Shown: piece by piece, positions 23,301 through 34,500 of the stretch
How positions within the stretch are numbered: position 1 is the first letter of the stretch
How the letters are laid out: every line of letters begins with the position of its first letter
Assembly (NCBI GenBank): GCA_964007475.1
Contig: OZ023274.1
Span: 90,295,213 to 90,359,212, forward strand
DNA length: 64,000 nucleotides
Direction: 5' to 3'
Source: Hybos culiciformis
Lineage: Eukaryota > Arthropoda > Insecta > Diptera > Hybotidae
Made by a program: the position numbers and the translations under genes
The notes under the pieces: model-generated
What the model was told of the DNA's origin: nothing
The model's input: only the letters and a program-made list of their open reading frames with translations
Databases searched by the model: none

Positions 23301-24471
23301 AGTCTCTTTAAATAAACATTTTTCAAAAAAGTAATATGAAAGGGTGCAAACATTTTCAGGTCTTATTTCCCTATACGCTATACTACTTATTTTTAATAAG
23401 ATTAATAAATTTTCTGTTTGTTGTCTCTCTAAGCTACGTGGACCGATTTTTGTGTAGGTTTAAGTAGGAACTAAAACACATTATTAAATTCAATATTTCG
23501 ACTTTTTTATTCAAAGCCTCAATTTAAATCTTTAATTACAAAAATTATCAAAAAAAAAAATTCTATTAATTTTTTTTCCTATTCCCGAATTAAACATACA
23601 AATTGTCTCAATCTTTTTTATGTAAGTATATAATGAAGCCAGTTTTATGAAATATGTATATTTAAAAATAACACTTATGCAAATATATACTCTTATACAT
23701 TACATTTTTGTAGTGACTAAAAAAAATATTTAAATTCTATTTTTTTTCTTGGGATTTTAATTCGCTCAACAGTAGTTTCAACATATTTGTCATATTTGTC
23801 ATGGTTACTAGCTTTTTTCACATTGTCAAGAGAAACAGTAAAAGAATATAACGAAATGGAAATACAACGAATTAAGATACAGTGAAGTTAAAAAATACAT
23901 TGAAACATAAAACTTCTTTCGATTTTTATAGAATGCCTGTGGGATTAAAAATTATATTAAATCCAAAATTGTTTTTAAAAATACATGAATTTTGAACGCA
24001 AACTTCTGATTGGCTCATTTACTTGAATTCCTAACTGAAAAGTTTTATTCTTTTCTTCGACGACGCATACGACAATAACCATTAAAACTAACCAAGAACA
24101 GGTATAATAAAATGACAAAAGAAATTTCGTCATCGCATAGTTTTTGATTAAATTTGAATGATAGGATTATAAATAAAAAGACAAAATAAAGAAAACATTT
24201 TTTTAATTTTACTAACTTTATTTTAAATTAAAATATAATATATAACATTTATATATAAAAATATTTTAAAGATAAAAAATAGGAAAAAAAGATAATAGAA
24301 ATGGTAAGTTAAATATTCAAAATTTTTATTAATTTTGATAGTTAATAATTTATAAAATTTGTTAGTATATATAACACATAAAATGGTTTTTTTTCAGAAA
24401 TTCTGTGCCCTTACTTAAGAAAAATTTTAATTTTTATTTACTTGTGTTTCTACTATAATTTATCATTAATT
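20301..24471. other. Intergenic region between convergent VGAT and BSDC1
   Basis: About 4.2 kb. The segment 20800-22900 is extremely AT-rich, with long A/T runs and TATA dinucleotide tracts, so chance hexamers make polyadenylation sites unassignable; AATAAA at about 20658 is one candidate for VGAT. A 30-bp tandem repeat lies at 23117-23190. No coding exon was recognised. Confidence 0.5.
23117..23190. repeat. 30-bp tandem repeat, about 2.5 copies
   Basis: Units starting ctgtattccactccactaa at 23117 and 23147 differ at only a few bases; a third partial copy begins at 23177 (ctgtatta). Period is exactly 30 bp. Within each unit the CCACT/CCACTT motif also repeats, so the array may derive from a shorter core. 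Confidence 0.85.
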
Positions 24472-24477
24472 TTATTT
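24472..24477 (-). other. BSDC1: Candidate polyadenylation signal of BSDC1
   Basis: TTTATT on the plus strand is AATAAA on the gene strand, about 76 bp past the BSDC1 stop codon. In such AT-rich sequence the hexamer could be chance. Confidence 0.4.
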
Positions 24478-24552
24478 ATCTTTATAAAACTTAATAAATG
24501 TATCAAATACATACAATAATTCTTTTTTCTTTCTCAAAGTTAATTAAAATTT

Positions 24553-27550
24553 TTAATCTTCGTCATCTCCTTTATTTAAATCTGCACTTAAATCGAACCT
24601 TTCCCAACTTTCAAGTGAAGTTGAAGATGATGAGCCTTCTTCTCTATCTTTTTGTGCTTGATGTTTATTTCCTGAAGTTGTCGTTTTTTTTGTGGAGTTT
24701 ACATTTTTTTGGAGCTTATTATCAGTTTTTGAGTTTGTTTTATTATTATTACTGGCAGTTGTATCTGAAACATTTATCTTTTTAGGCTCAGGAACATTTT
24801 GATTTCCGGATTCGTTATCAATTTGTTCAAGAGTGTATCCCTTAACTGGTCTTCTATTTTTCTAAAAATAATAAAATCTTAATCAGAAATTGCAAAGAAA
24901 AATAATACAAATAAATATTGAATAAAATAAATTAATTAAGTATTTTAAATTGAAGAAAATAATTTCATCTCACTTAAACACAAAAATGGAATAAAACAAT
25001 TATTGAGCATTGTTAAATTAATTTTTAAATTTACCTTCTTTTTTAAATTTTTTATTGGCATTATTTTTTTTTGTTTAATTTCCTGCTCATATTCTTCTAA
25101 CAGTCTGATTTGCTCTTCTTCTGAGAGCTCATTGCACATATACTCTTCTTTAACCCATTCTTTAAATAGGTCACTTTCTTTAAAGTCTTCTAAAAAGTTT
25201 TCTTTCTTTTGATTCTTTTCTTTCTCTTCTTTCTTTTCTTTCTTTTCTTTTTTTTCTTTTTTTTCTTTATTTTCTTTTTTTTCCTTAACTTCCTCAGCAA
25301 TATCAGCTTCTGCTTCTGGTTCTTTTAATGTAAGTTTTGGTTGTTCAGTTTGAATTATAGCTTTATCAGTTGGCATTGATTTTTCTAAATCTTTGTCCAT
25401 TTCAGCTTTTCGTTCAGATATTTCAGCATTAAAAACAGCATCTTCCAATAAAGCTCTTTTAAAAAGATATCTGAAAATCAAAAAAAAAAAATTAAAATTG
25501 TTTTATATAATAGAAAAAAGGGAAAAAATCTTTACCTTTGCCAAAACTCCATGTGGGAAACCTGATCTGGAACCAAACTTGTGTATTTATCATTTAATAT
25601 TTCGCTAGATGCCAAATGTTTGTCTAATCTTTGTAAAGTGAACTGATCTTGTTCAACAACTTCCATCCACCTTTTATATTTTTCTAACAAGTAAAATTAA
25701 AAATAATTGGATCATTATAATGACGCTCATAAATAAATTTTAATCAAATTTAAAAATGCATTTTTAATTCTTTGAAAGAAAAAAAAATTAATTGTTTTTT
25801 TTAATTTAATGTTAACTATTTAAAAAATTAGAATGATCTGATATCATTTCTAAGAATACTATATTAAGTATAAGATTAAAAAATCCAAGTAAACCCAACA
25901 AATTTAATCTCAAGTAAATAGTTTGTAGTTGGACGCAAAAACTCAACAGTAGAGTCAATTGTTCAGAATTTGAGACAAATTAATAAAATAAATTTTGTTT
26001 GAGTTGGGTATATTACCGTTATTACAAAATAGTGGGTAGAACAACTTTTTTTTAAATACAACCTTTTAATTTTTCATCTGGTGAGCTTAAATAAGTTTTA
26101 TCGTTCATTTGCAATTCGGCTAAATGTCTTGGAAATCCAGTTAATGTGATAAGGCCATTTTCAGTTATTAAAACTGCTTCAGTTTCATCATCTTCCATTG
26201 AGGGAATTAAAGCATCTGTTACTTGACCAAAAAATGAACTTAAACTTTTTTTGACGGTCCCAACAGCAGAATCACTATTATTTTCAAACTAAAATAAAAA
26301 AAATTATGAAAATTGTAATTTGTACAATTCATTATAAAACATACATTATAAATTAAATAGCGATTAACTACAAATGAAGCAAAGGAAGGAAATAATGTAA
26401 GTAGACACATGTATCTCGATTTTGAAGATTTTTCAAATATGTACATTATATATATATTATTAGAACGTCTGGATATTTTGAATAATAAATTTAAGTAATC
26501 GTACTTTTTGTCATTTAGGGCCACTAATCAATAAATTCTTTAAAATTCAAAGTTGGTATGATCATTTATCTAAATACATATCAGAAACAGATTTCAGCGT
26601 TTGGAGAATACCTGAGCTTAACGCTTAAGAACAAAATTATTATGTAATTTTTTTCCTTAAAATTATTTAAATTTGAGAGAACGATATTTTTATATATAGG
26701 TTATATATAGGTACATATCTACTTCGTTTAGGTAAAATGATTCCTGATTAAGAGATTTCATAGTAAATCAAATTTTCTTTTGGTGGCATTTTAAAGATAT
26801 TGCGCGACTTTTATAATAACCATGAAGTTTGTGTGTATTCAATATGACTAGGTAAATAAAATACCTAATTACTTAATTGTACCTAGTCAATTGAATGAAA
26901 GCACAAATAGTTAAAAAATAAAAAACTTTTTTCAATTTATTCTACAAAACATATGAGGATTTGACAAAAAAATATAGAATCGAACAAACTCGATATGAAA
27001 TTCATTTGAATGGCCAATAATTATTCTACTACGTAATTTTTCCCCATAAAAATTTAATATTTTTCTGCCTGAAAAAAAAAAAACTACCTACCTAGGTAGG
27101 TACCTAAAGAATTTTAAAACTAATTATTTTTTTTTACTTTTAAAGTGTTTTCTATGGCAGCGCCGACATTAGAAGCTTCATTCTGGAATGTTGTTGATAG
27201 TTCATCTAAATCTTTTTTAACTGCTTCGAAAACTGAAAAAGTCTAAAAAAAAAAAATTAAAAACAAAAAACATTAGGAGTTTATTAAAATAATAAAATGA
27301 CGTAAAAAAAACTGAAAAAGTTAAAAATTACGAAACCTTTTCCTTTGTTGAATTTATCCACGAACCCCACCAGCTGCTGTTGTTCGTTGAAACAGTTCCA
27401 GAGGGATTTGATCCACTTGCCTGACCCGAGTTATTTTCACTTAATTAAATAAAAATATAATTTAAATTATCATTTTAAGAAAACTTATAGATTTTTTTTT
27501 AATGAGTTAAAAATAATTTTAATTAAAAAAAAAATTTACTTCGATTCCAT
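24553..27550 (-). CDS. BSDC1: BSD domain-containing protein 1 (BSDC1), complete, seven exons
   Basis: Poorly characterised cytosolic protein with a BSD domain. Exons on the minus strand: 27540-27550 (11 nt), 27337-27439, 27138-27242, 26063-26288, 25536-25683, 25035-25470, 24553-24861; frame is kept, giving 445 residues (human 430). The N-terminus has the family SSWWGSWINS (25-34), then FEAVKKDLDELSTTFQNEA (45 onward). Next come KKSLSSFFGQVTDALIPS and the ALQ/DPxTF-like stretch AELQMNDKTYLSSPDEKL. The BSD core spans about 150-210: RWMEVVEQDQFTL, VPDQVSHMEFWQRYLFKRA. The phenylalanine-tryptophan pair that defines BSD domains is present. The tail has a Lys/Glu-rich run (about residues 265-295), an acidic helix (NELSEEEQIRLLEEYEQE) and SLESWERFDL near the C-terminus. 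Exons 2 and 4 use weak donors (GTTTCG, GTTGTA), so these two boundaries are the least certain. SYAP1 is the nearest alternative; the N-terminus favours BSDC1. Confidence 0.9.
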
Positions 27551-28140
27551 GTTTTTTTTTCTCGTTCAGTTCAAGAGCTGAAAAAATAAAAAAATATTTG
27601 TGTGTGGAATTTTTCAAGAAATTGTTTTTTATTTTTTAATTTTAATCTTTTGTTAAATAAAAATTTTTAATTTTCAATATATAGGTTTTTTTAAAGTTTA
27701 TTTTCAGTAATTAAAATCTCTCTCAATTAATTAAATATTGAAATTTGAGAAATTTATTTTCAATTTTGATGAAAAATATTTTTTATTATTCTTTTTTTTT
27801 CAGAAAAATAAAAAATGTAAATTTTTTTTCGTTTCGTAGCTTTTTGCCTTTCCTTTTCAACTTTTTTTCATCAATATTTTACTTTTTTTAATTTTTTTCA
27901 TAACAATAATAAATATCCAGCTGATTATAATTGTGAAGGTAAGATAGAGATTAAATGTGTAGAACAGCTGATTGAATGTTTTTAGATAAAATTGATAAAA
28001 GATAAGTTGTTTTTTTCTTTTTAATAATTTTATTTATTTATGAATTAAAATTTATAATTGATATTTTTTTTCATATAAATTTATTCGTTTTTAAATTGAA
28101 AACATAAAAATTCGGAGCATTTAACTAAATTTCTTTTATA
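27551..28140. promoter_or_regulatory. BSDC1 5' flank
   Basis: AT-rich sequence upstream of the BSDC1 start codon, expected to include its promoter and 5' UTR. Homopolymer T runs dominate; no motif can be assigned. Confidence 0.3.
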
Positions 28141-28146
28141 AGCGAG

Positions 28147-28507
28147 TCACACTACAACTAAAAAGCCACTACTCATGACGGCTTTTTTAAATGCGTTCAC
28201 ACTTGCACTTTTTGGTTTTTTTTTCTTTTTTTTCTCGTTTTGTCATATCTTTTTCCTTTTTTTTTGGGAATTTTTTTTGTTTTTTTTATTCGTTTTTTTT
28301 AAAAAATTGCCGCCAACTTCCTGAAAGTATGCAATTGTTAGTTTATTTTTTTCTCACAGAGCTCATTTGTTATTTGATCCCTGATTTTCTAGTGGCTTTT
28401 TGAAAAGCCACTAGCTTTTTTTTCTTTTTTTTGTATGGAAAAAGCCACGAAATAGCCACAACGATGATAGCTTTTTCAAAAAGCCATTAAAAAGCCGAAG
28501 TGTGACA
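28147..28507. repeat. Candidate inverted-repeat element rich in AAAAAGCC/GGCTTTTT
   Basis: GTCACACT at 28147 and its complement AGTGTGAC at 28500-28507 bound a T-rich stretch. AAAAAGCC or its complement recurs about eight times in direct and inverted order. These include a perfect 12-bp-arm palindrome CTAGTGGCTTTT/AAAAGCCACTAG at 28389-28414. No target-site duplication was found at these ends. Likely a degenerate non-autonomous DNA transposon. Confidence 0.5.
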
Positions 28508-28731
28508 GCCTTATTAAGCTGAAATTAAAACAGAGTATGCGCCTAAGAGTATGCAATATTTTCTTGAGGAAATCGAGTATGTACTATAAAAGCTTCTAGG
28601 TGTAGAGTAAATTACAATCATTTTGGCAAACAAAAATGAAATTTTATGTTAAGTGAACAAATGTCCGCGATTGAATTTGAGATATTTAGTTTAATTTCGA
28701 GATTTTTTTTTCGATAGTGGGACTAAAACTT

Positions 28732-28910
28732 CCTTTTTCGCAACTTACCTGTGTCTACGCGAGGAAAGACCTTTTCGAGTGTCCCTGCGGAGCTGCAGGG
28801 ATTAAATCCGCCTTTTTCAAAACTTAACCTTCTGGATTAGCAAACTCTTTTTCGCAAGTTCCTGCGAGGATGCAGGAATTAAAATCCACCTTTTTCGCAA
28901 CTTAACCTAC
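28732..28910. repeat. Degenerate 78-79-bp tandem repeat, about 2.3 copies
   Basis: Units begin with cctttttc(g/a)caacttacct-like sequence at 28732, 28811 and 28889. Shared landmarks are CTTTTTCGCAA, a CTGCG...TGCAGG(G/A)ATTAAA block and CTTAACCT. The array is less AT-rich than its surroundings. Confidence 0.8.
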
Positions 28911-30011
28911 GGCCTAAAAATTTGAAAGTCTCATCGATGAAAATTTTTGTTATTTCATAAAAAAATCATTTATATGGAAAATGAATCATATATTAATAAT
29001 ATGTACTACTGATTGGACAATTCTATTCCTCCAATATATAGTTATTTAAATAGAAATAATTGTTTACAAGACATTAGCTGAATTAAAGTTGTTATTGTAA
29101 AATTTTCTTGCCTTTAAAAGTAAAATAAAAATTAATTTGAATTTCTAATTTTTAATGATATGTAGCTTATGTTGAATTATTAAAAAAAATTGTATGCTGC
29201 TATAAAAACTAATAAGATTATAAATCTTCATTGACCCGGAGTATAAAGAAAAAACTTTTATAGTGTCTACCTAATTGAAAACAAAGTTCATGAAATTTTT
29301 TTAAACTAACCAACGGGCCTATTGCAAAGAGGTCTTTCTTACTTATCATGCTTATCATGCTGTTTTGAAAAATCCTAAATTAATGGTTATGGATATAGTA
29401 TATACCTAGATATTTATATGTATGTAAAATTATCGAATTTGTGTAAAAATAAGTCGCTTTTTTAATTAGGCTTAATTAGTGTCTTAAAAAAACTTTAATT
29501 ATACATTTAGGTACCTAGGTAAATAAATGGAATAATGTTTCTTTCTGCATTCCTAATTTAGAAATATTAAGTATACAAAATGTCAAAATAAAATACAAAC
29601 AAAATACAATATGTGATAATTATGAATTATAAAATATTATAAAATGAATAATTATTTTATTTATTTATTTCACTTCACTTAATATAAAAATCTATATACA
29701 ATATACATAAAAATATCTATTAATATTATATTATTAATCAATAAATTATGAGTTTCACAAAAGGAAATTAACAGCATAATAACCAATATAAGAAAAAACA
29801 CAAATAAAAATTTACAGGAAGTATTGGTTCCTTAAATCGAATAGAATGCAGCTGCATATTCCTGAAACTATTGAAATGGTCTTTTATAAAATCTGCACTC
29901 ATTTTAAAAGAGAAACTATACAAAGTATAGTAGTTGGATCGATGTGGGTACGTAAGATAGAACGACAATTTCTCAGGTTGTATATATAAAAAAAAAAAAA
30001 AAATATTTATC
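28911..30011. other. Intergenic AT-rich sequence left of the assembly gap
   Basis: No gene, repeat array or hairpin recognised. Short TTTA runs occur near 29655. Confidence 0.4.
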
Positions 30012-30211
30012 NNNNNNNNNNNNNNNNNNNNNNNNNNNNNNNNNNNNNNNNNNNNNNNNNNNNNNNNNNNNNNNNNNNNNNNNNNNNNNNNNNNNNNNNN
30101 NNNNNNNNNNNNNNNNNNNNNNNNNNNNNNNNNNNNNNNNNNNNNNNNNNNNNNNNNNNNNNNNNNNNNNNNNNNNNNNNNNNNNNNNNNNNNNNNNNNN
30201 NNNNNNNNNNN
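30012..30211. other. Assembly gap of exactly 200 N
   Basis: 200 consecutive N. The round number suggests a scaffolding placeholder, so the true distance is unknown. The left edge is an A-run and the right edge an A/G-rich run, which may be why assembly broke here. Confidence 0.99.
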
Positions 30212-30949
30212 AAGAAAAAAAAGGAGTCATAAAAAGCAACCTTATACATTTTAACTTAGATTTTATATATAATTTATGTTTTTAAAGTAATAATAAAAAT
30301 AAAACATAAAGCAAGTATTCGTGGGAACGGGGTTACTTAAAGTTTAGATTTTTCTGATTGTTTAAAAATAGTAAAATAAAAAAAAAATATAAAATCTTAT
30401 ACAAATTAATTAATCACATACGTAAAATAAAATTAAAGCAATAAAAATATGAAATAATATGTATTAAAAGTTTGGTTTAATGATGGCAAATTTTATGAAA
30501 ACCACAATACTTTTGCACATGCAATTCATTAATTAAGAGACTATTAAAATGAACAAAAATGGTGAAAAGATTTAATTTAATAAAATTTTAAGATACATAT
30601 AAAATATTATCTTATATAGATTACAATTCTAACCCTATATTATAAATCTTATATATATGTACATATATATTCTTTTCGCAACGATTTATCTAAGTTAGAT
30701 TAAAAAATATACAGCATTTTTTTTGCTTTACTTAAGGCTAGAGCAGTGGTCGCAATTAGATTTTAGGTAACGTGGCAAAAAAGATGATTTTCCTCAAACC
30801 ATTATTTCGGCGTGCCGAATTTATTCGATAGAAATGTAAGAAATTAATATCTACTTATTCGTTTTAATATTAATTTTTATTTATTTCATTTATACTTTCT
30901 TTTTATTTATATTTAAATATAAATTTATATAAAAAAAATTAAAAAAAAA

Positions 30950-31440
30950 ATTGCTTACTTTTAAAGCAACACAAGCCTCGGAATTGTTACTAGCAATTCT
31001 GGGTACTTTTCCGTTAGCCGGGCGCAAATGTACGGCGCAAATTTACGGCGGCGCGCCAAGAAAAAAAAAGGTGCCCTGGGGGGTTCGGGAGAGGCGGCAG
31101 CCTTCCTCCGATACACGAAAAAACTATTCATTTTAAATGACCATAAGTTTTCGGTAACATTTCTTCTTTGCTTTGCCACTTGATTCACAATTTTTTGCGC
31201 CGTACATTTGCGCCCGGCTAACGGAAAAGTACCCAATTCTGTTTTTGGTTTTGGTTAAAATTACATTCATTTGAGAAAATAAGAATTCGCAAAAGTAAGT
31301 TGAAGGAAATACTGTTAATACAGCTTTTGCTAGCTTTTTTAATGATGAAAATTGATTTGGAAAACTTTGCCACAACTTTAGAACTTCATCGCCCATGTTA
31401 AATGTTATATCATTTTCTCTTAATTGATTTTCGACCATTA
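30950..31440 (-). pseudogene. hAT transposase C-terminal (dimerisation) fragment, interrupted
   Basis: On the minus strand the right part (about 31235-31440) encodes LWQSFPNQFSSLKKLAKAVL, FPSTYFCEFLFSQMN and TKTKNR, the hAT family C-terminal dimerisation signature (usually ...STYxCExxFS...K.K.R). The frame is then broken by the 234-bp insertion at 31001-31234 plus its 6-bp duplication. Left of the insertion it resumes in frame with IASNNSEACVALKV, which fits the block expected next in the family. The N-terminal zinc finger and catalytic core are absent, so this cannot make active transposase. A longer frame reading from 31501 to 31133 is a chimera of the two elements. Confidence 0.85.
31001..31234. 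mobile_element. 234-bp GC-rich foldback element nested in the hAT relic
   Basis: Perfect 41-bp terminal inverted repeats beginning GGGTACTTTTCCGTTAGCCG (31001-31041 and 31194-31234). They are flanked by a 6-bp duplication AATTCT (30995-31000 and 31235-31240). The interior is strikingly GC-rich for this window, with GGCGGCGCGCC, an A9 run and GGTGCCCTGGGGGGTTCGGG. It has no coding capacity. A 6-bp duplication does not fit hAT (8), Tc1 (TA), piggyBac (TTAA) or PIF/Harbinger (3), so the superfamily is unassigned. Confidence 0.88.
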
Positions 31441-31525
31441 TTTTCAAATAGACGCGTGCCAGCAAAATTTCGAAGCGTGCCAATTTTGGCACGCGTGCCA
31501 CGTAATTGCGACCACTGGGCTAGAG

Positions 31526-34500
31526 GATTAGATTTTCTGCTACGGTTATAAGCGTTCAATTGTTTATAATTGAAAATTGATTTAATTTGTTTATAAGTTT
31601 TAATGGCTTTTAATATTATTAAGAATCTACGAGTACATGTCAATTACCATAATCTAAATAAAATATCAACCCCTACTATGTACATACAAAAATTGGGAAT
31701 GAGATATGAAAATGAATTTTTATTAAAATTGCTTAAAGAAATGTCGATTTTAAAAGCCTAAATAAAATTTAAAAGTTTAGTCTCGATTTCTGTCCAAGGA
31801 TTCGGACATCGACTTATAACAAAAAAAAAATTAAAATAAAAAAAATTAGTAATTAAGGTACTGGAAAAACATAATATGTATTGTGAATTTGGTTGGTTCT
31901 ATAATACATATATTAAGTCGCTAAAACACTTAATCAGTAACTGATTTCGAAACATATATGTAATAAATATATGTAATAAATATTGAATTTCGATAAAAAA
32001 GAATATTTATGAATTTTTTATAAATTTTCATGAAATTTTTTTTAAATATAAGATATGTACTTTTTTTGTAGCTCTTGTTTTTGAGGTTTCGCAATTATCT
32101 ACATTTCAAATTACATGATATATGTATAAGATCACCAGATAAAACAGTTTTTAGAACATTTATAACTCGCACCGAATGAGTAAACTTTTCTGATTTGATT
32201 AAAGCCAATAATATTGTTGAAATTATCGCACCAATAATAAAAGTTGATGTGTAATTTTTATTCTTTTTGGTTTATTACTATTATCATTTTACGTTATAAT
32301 AAAAGTTTGAAAAAAGTAAGACTATGTGGAGATTTTATCTGATTTCCGGCATAGAAATAATTTTTTTTTTTATATAAGACGGTGATACATTTCGTTTTAT
32401 GTATATGTGTAAAAATATAACCTTTATAAGTATAATATTATAATTATAGAGGTATACGTTGTGCCTCATTATTTTAATGAAAACATCAATATAAAAAATG
32501 CATTACTTTGGAAAATGTATATTTAAATTGCTTTGATTTTTATTTGAATCAAAGAAAGATGTCAAATGTTATTAATCGTTAATTATATTTTCTTGAAATT
32601 ACTTTTTCTCTAAAGTAAGATTTCAACAGTTACACTTACTCTACGCTTCGGAAGATTTAATATCTAATAGATTTTTCTTTGAGAAATTAGCTAGCTAAAA
32701 AATATTCATTGCAATACCTTAACGATTGTACGTAAACAATTTAGTTTGTTTTAATATTTTATTTCAAATATTTTCATTTTATTTTTATGCAGTTTGATAT
32801 TTTAGGTATAACAGAATTTTATGGTTATTATGAAACTATATGAACATTAATCGCGCGGTTCCGGTGTAACTGAATGAAGTTGCAAAAATTATGCCAGGGA
32901 AATCTATTCTTAAACTATATATGTTTTCGATTATTTTTATTATTATTTTTTTTTTTGATATTATGTAATATTATAAAAAATCAGTAGAAATTAAGGGTTT
33001 TGTTTTTTATCATATTTCTTGACTTTTAAACGTTAGGAGATAAATTATAATCATTTTTAAATGTGCATGTGCATATTTAATGAAAAACATAGAAAAAATT
33101 TGAGATGTTTTTCTAAATGTTCGTTGTCAACCATATCATTACATGAGAAAAATGATGTTAATCTACTGTTTCAAATCCTACTTTGTTATATGTCCCACCG
33201 TAATACAACGTTATGCTTTACTCTTAGATTTCGATTTTTGCCTGGGTTCAACAATATTTATACGATAAAAATAATATTTCGGATAATTCCACAGAAAATT
33301 TATATACATACCTAAATAATCGCAAAAATAATATTTAGATATTTACAAATATTAGTTGTCATAATACTGATAATTTCTTCTTCGATCTGAATCTAGAATT
33401 TTCCTCTAAAATGTTGGAAAAAGAGTGGTTTCTATTTTCTTTAAAAACTGTGATATATAGTTCGGATCTTTTTGACGATTCCTTAACAATAATGCCAAAA
33501 CAAGAATTAATAAATTCCTAGAACTTTGTTTGAATCAACCATAAAACCGATAATAATTTTAGAAGCTCCAATGTTTCAATATATTTTAGTAAAATATACA
33601 TTGTATATATAATATAATATATGTACTAAAAAAAGTTATATTTTTTCACCTATTACAAAATATTTGTCTATAAAAATTATTACAAATTTTTAGAGTTCTT
33701 TTGGACAACAAAAAATGTTTTCTTTTTCTTTTATATATAAATAGATATTCGGTTCGTCAAATATTAAGTATTTTTTATAACGAAAAAAAAAAAAAACGCG
33801 AAGAAACAACATAAAATAAATTGCGATATGTAAAAAAAATATGTATAAGAAAAAGAAAAATTAAAATGAGGAAGGGAAAAATAGTCCGTGAAAATTATTC
33901 ACACATAAAAATGATCTTCTTAAGACTTGCTGGGTATATCTTAAACAAAGTTTATAATTTTTTAGGGTTCAATCGTCGTTCAAACATAATATCGTGGTAT
34001 TTTAATTTTTTTTTGTTTTTATTAATTTAATACGGGCATTTTCAAATAGGACGTCATTATACACATACATTTATTATAACTTTTTTTTTTTTCATAATAT
34101 ATTAACTATATATTTTTATTAGGTTTCTTAGTGGGTGACTTCGCTTCTAACGGAACTGTAATTATAATTATATAAAATATACGTATGTAAACCAAATGCT
34201 ATTAACTATTTTTTTTTTTAAATTAATTAATTTTCTTAATATCATGAAATTTTTTATTATTAATATCATAGGTACAATTTTATTTTCCCTATCTTTACTG
34301 AAGATTAGATGATTATAAATAATGTAAAAATATGGTAATATGGTATACCATGCAATATTGTCTGTTGACTGTGCCAGCTAACATCAAACTTTAAGTGAAG
34401 CAATGAAGATAAATTTTTTAATTTTTATTTTCTGTCGTTATTCGATTCGAATAATATGTACATTGTAGAAATGGTTCAAATTAACTTTCATATAGTGCAC

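Larger units (their letters stand above)
30744..31517 (-). mobile_element. Non-autonomous hAT-superfamily relic with transposase 3' remnant
   Basis: Terminal inverted repeats CAGTGGTCGCAATTA (30744-30758) and TAATTGCGACCACTG (31503-31517). Perfect 8-bp target duplication GGCTAGAG at 30736-30743 and 31518-31525, as expected for hAT. Subterminal GTGCCA/TGGCAC motifs cluster at the right end. The interior keeps only the last part of a transposase and is itself interrupted by a second element at 31001-31234. The 774-bp length includes that insertion, so the relic was about 534 bp before it. Confidence 0.93.

Noticed and set aside
24498..24785. 95-residue plus-strand frame
   Set aside because: Antisense of the last BSDC1 exon; the amino-acid pattern is explained by the other strand.
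30007..30249. Frames consisting of unknown residues
   Set aside because: Translation of the assembly gap.
31133..31501. 122-residue frame on the minus strand that looks like a hAT transposase gene
   Set aside because: It reads through the boundary at 31234 into the nested element; its last third is not transposase. Annotated instead as an interrupted fragment.
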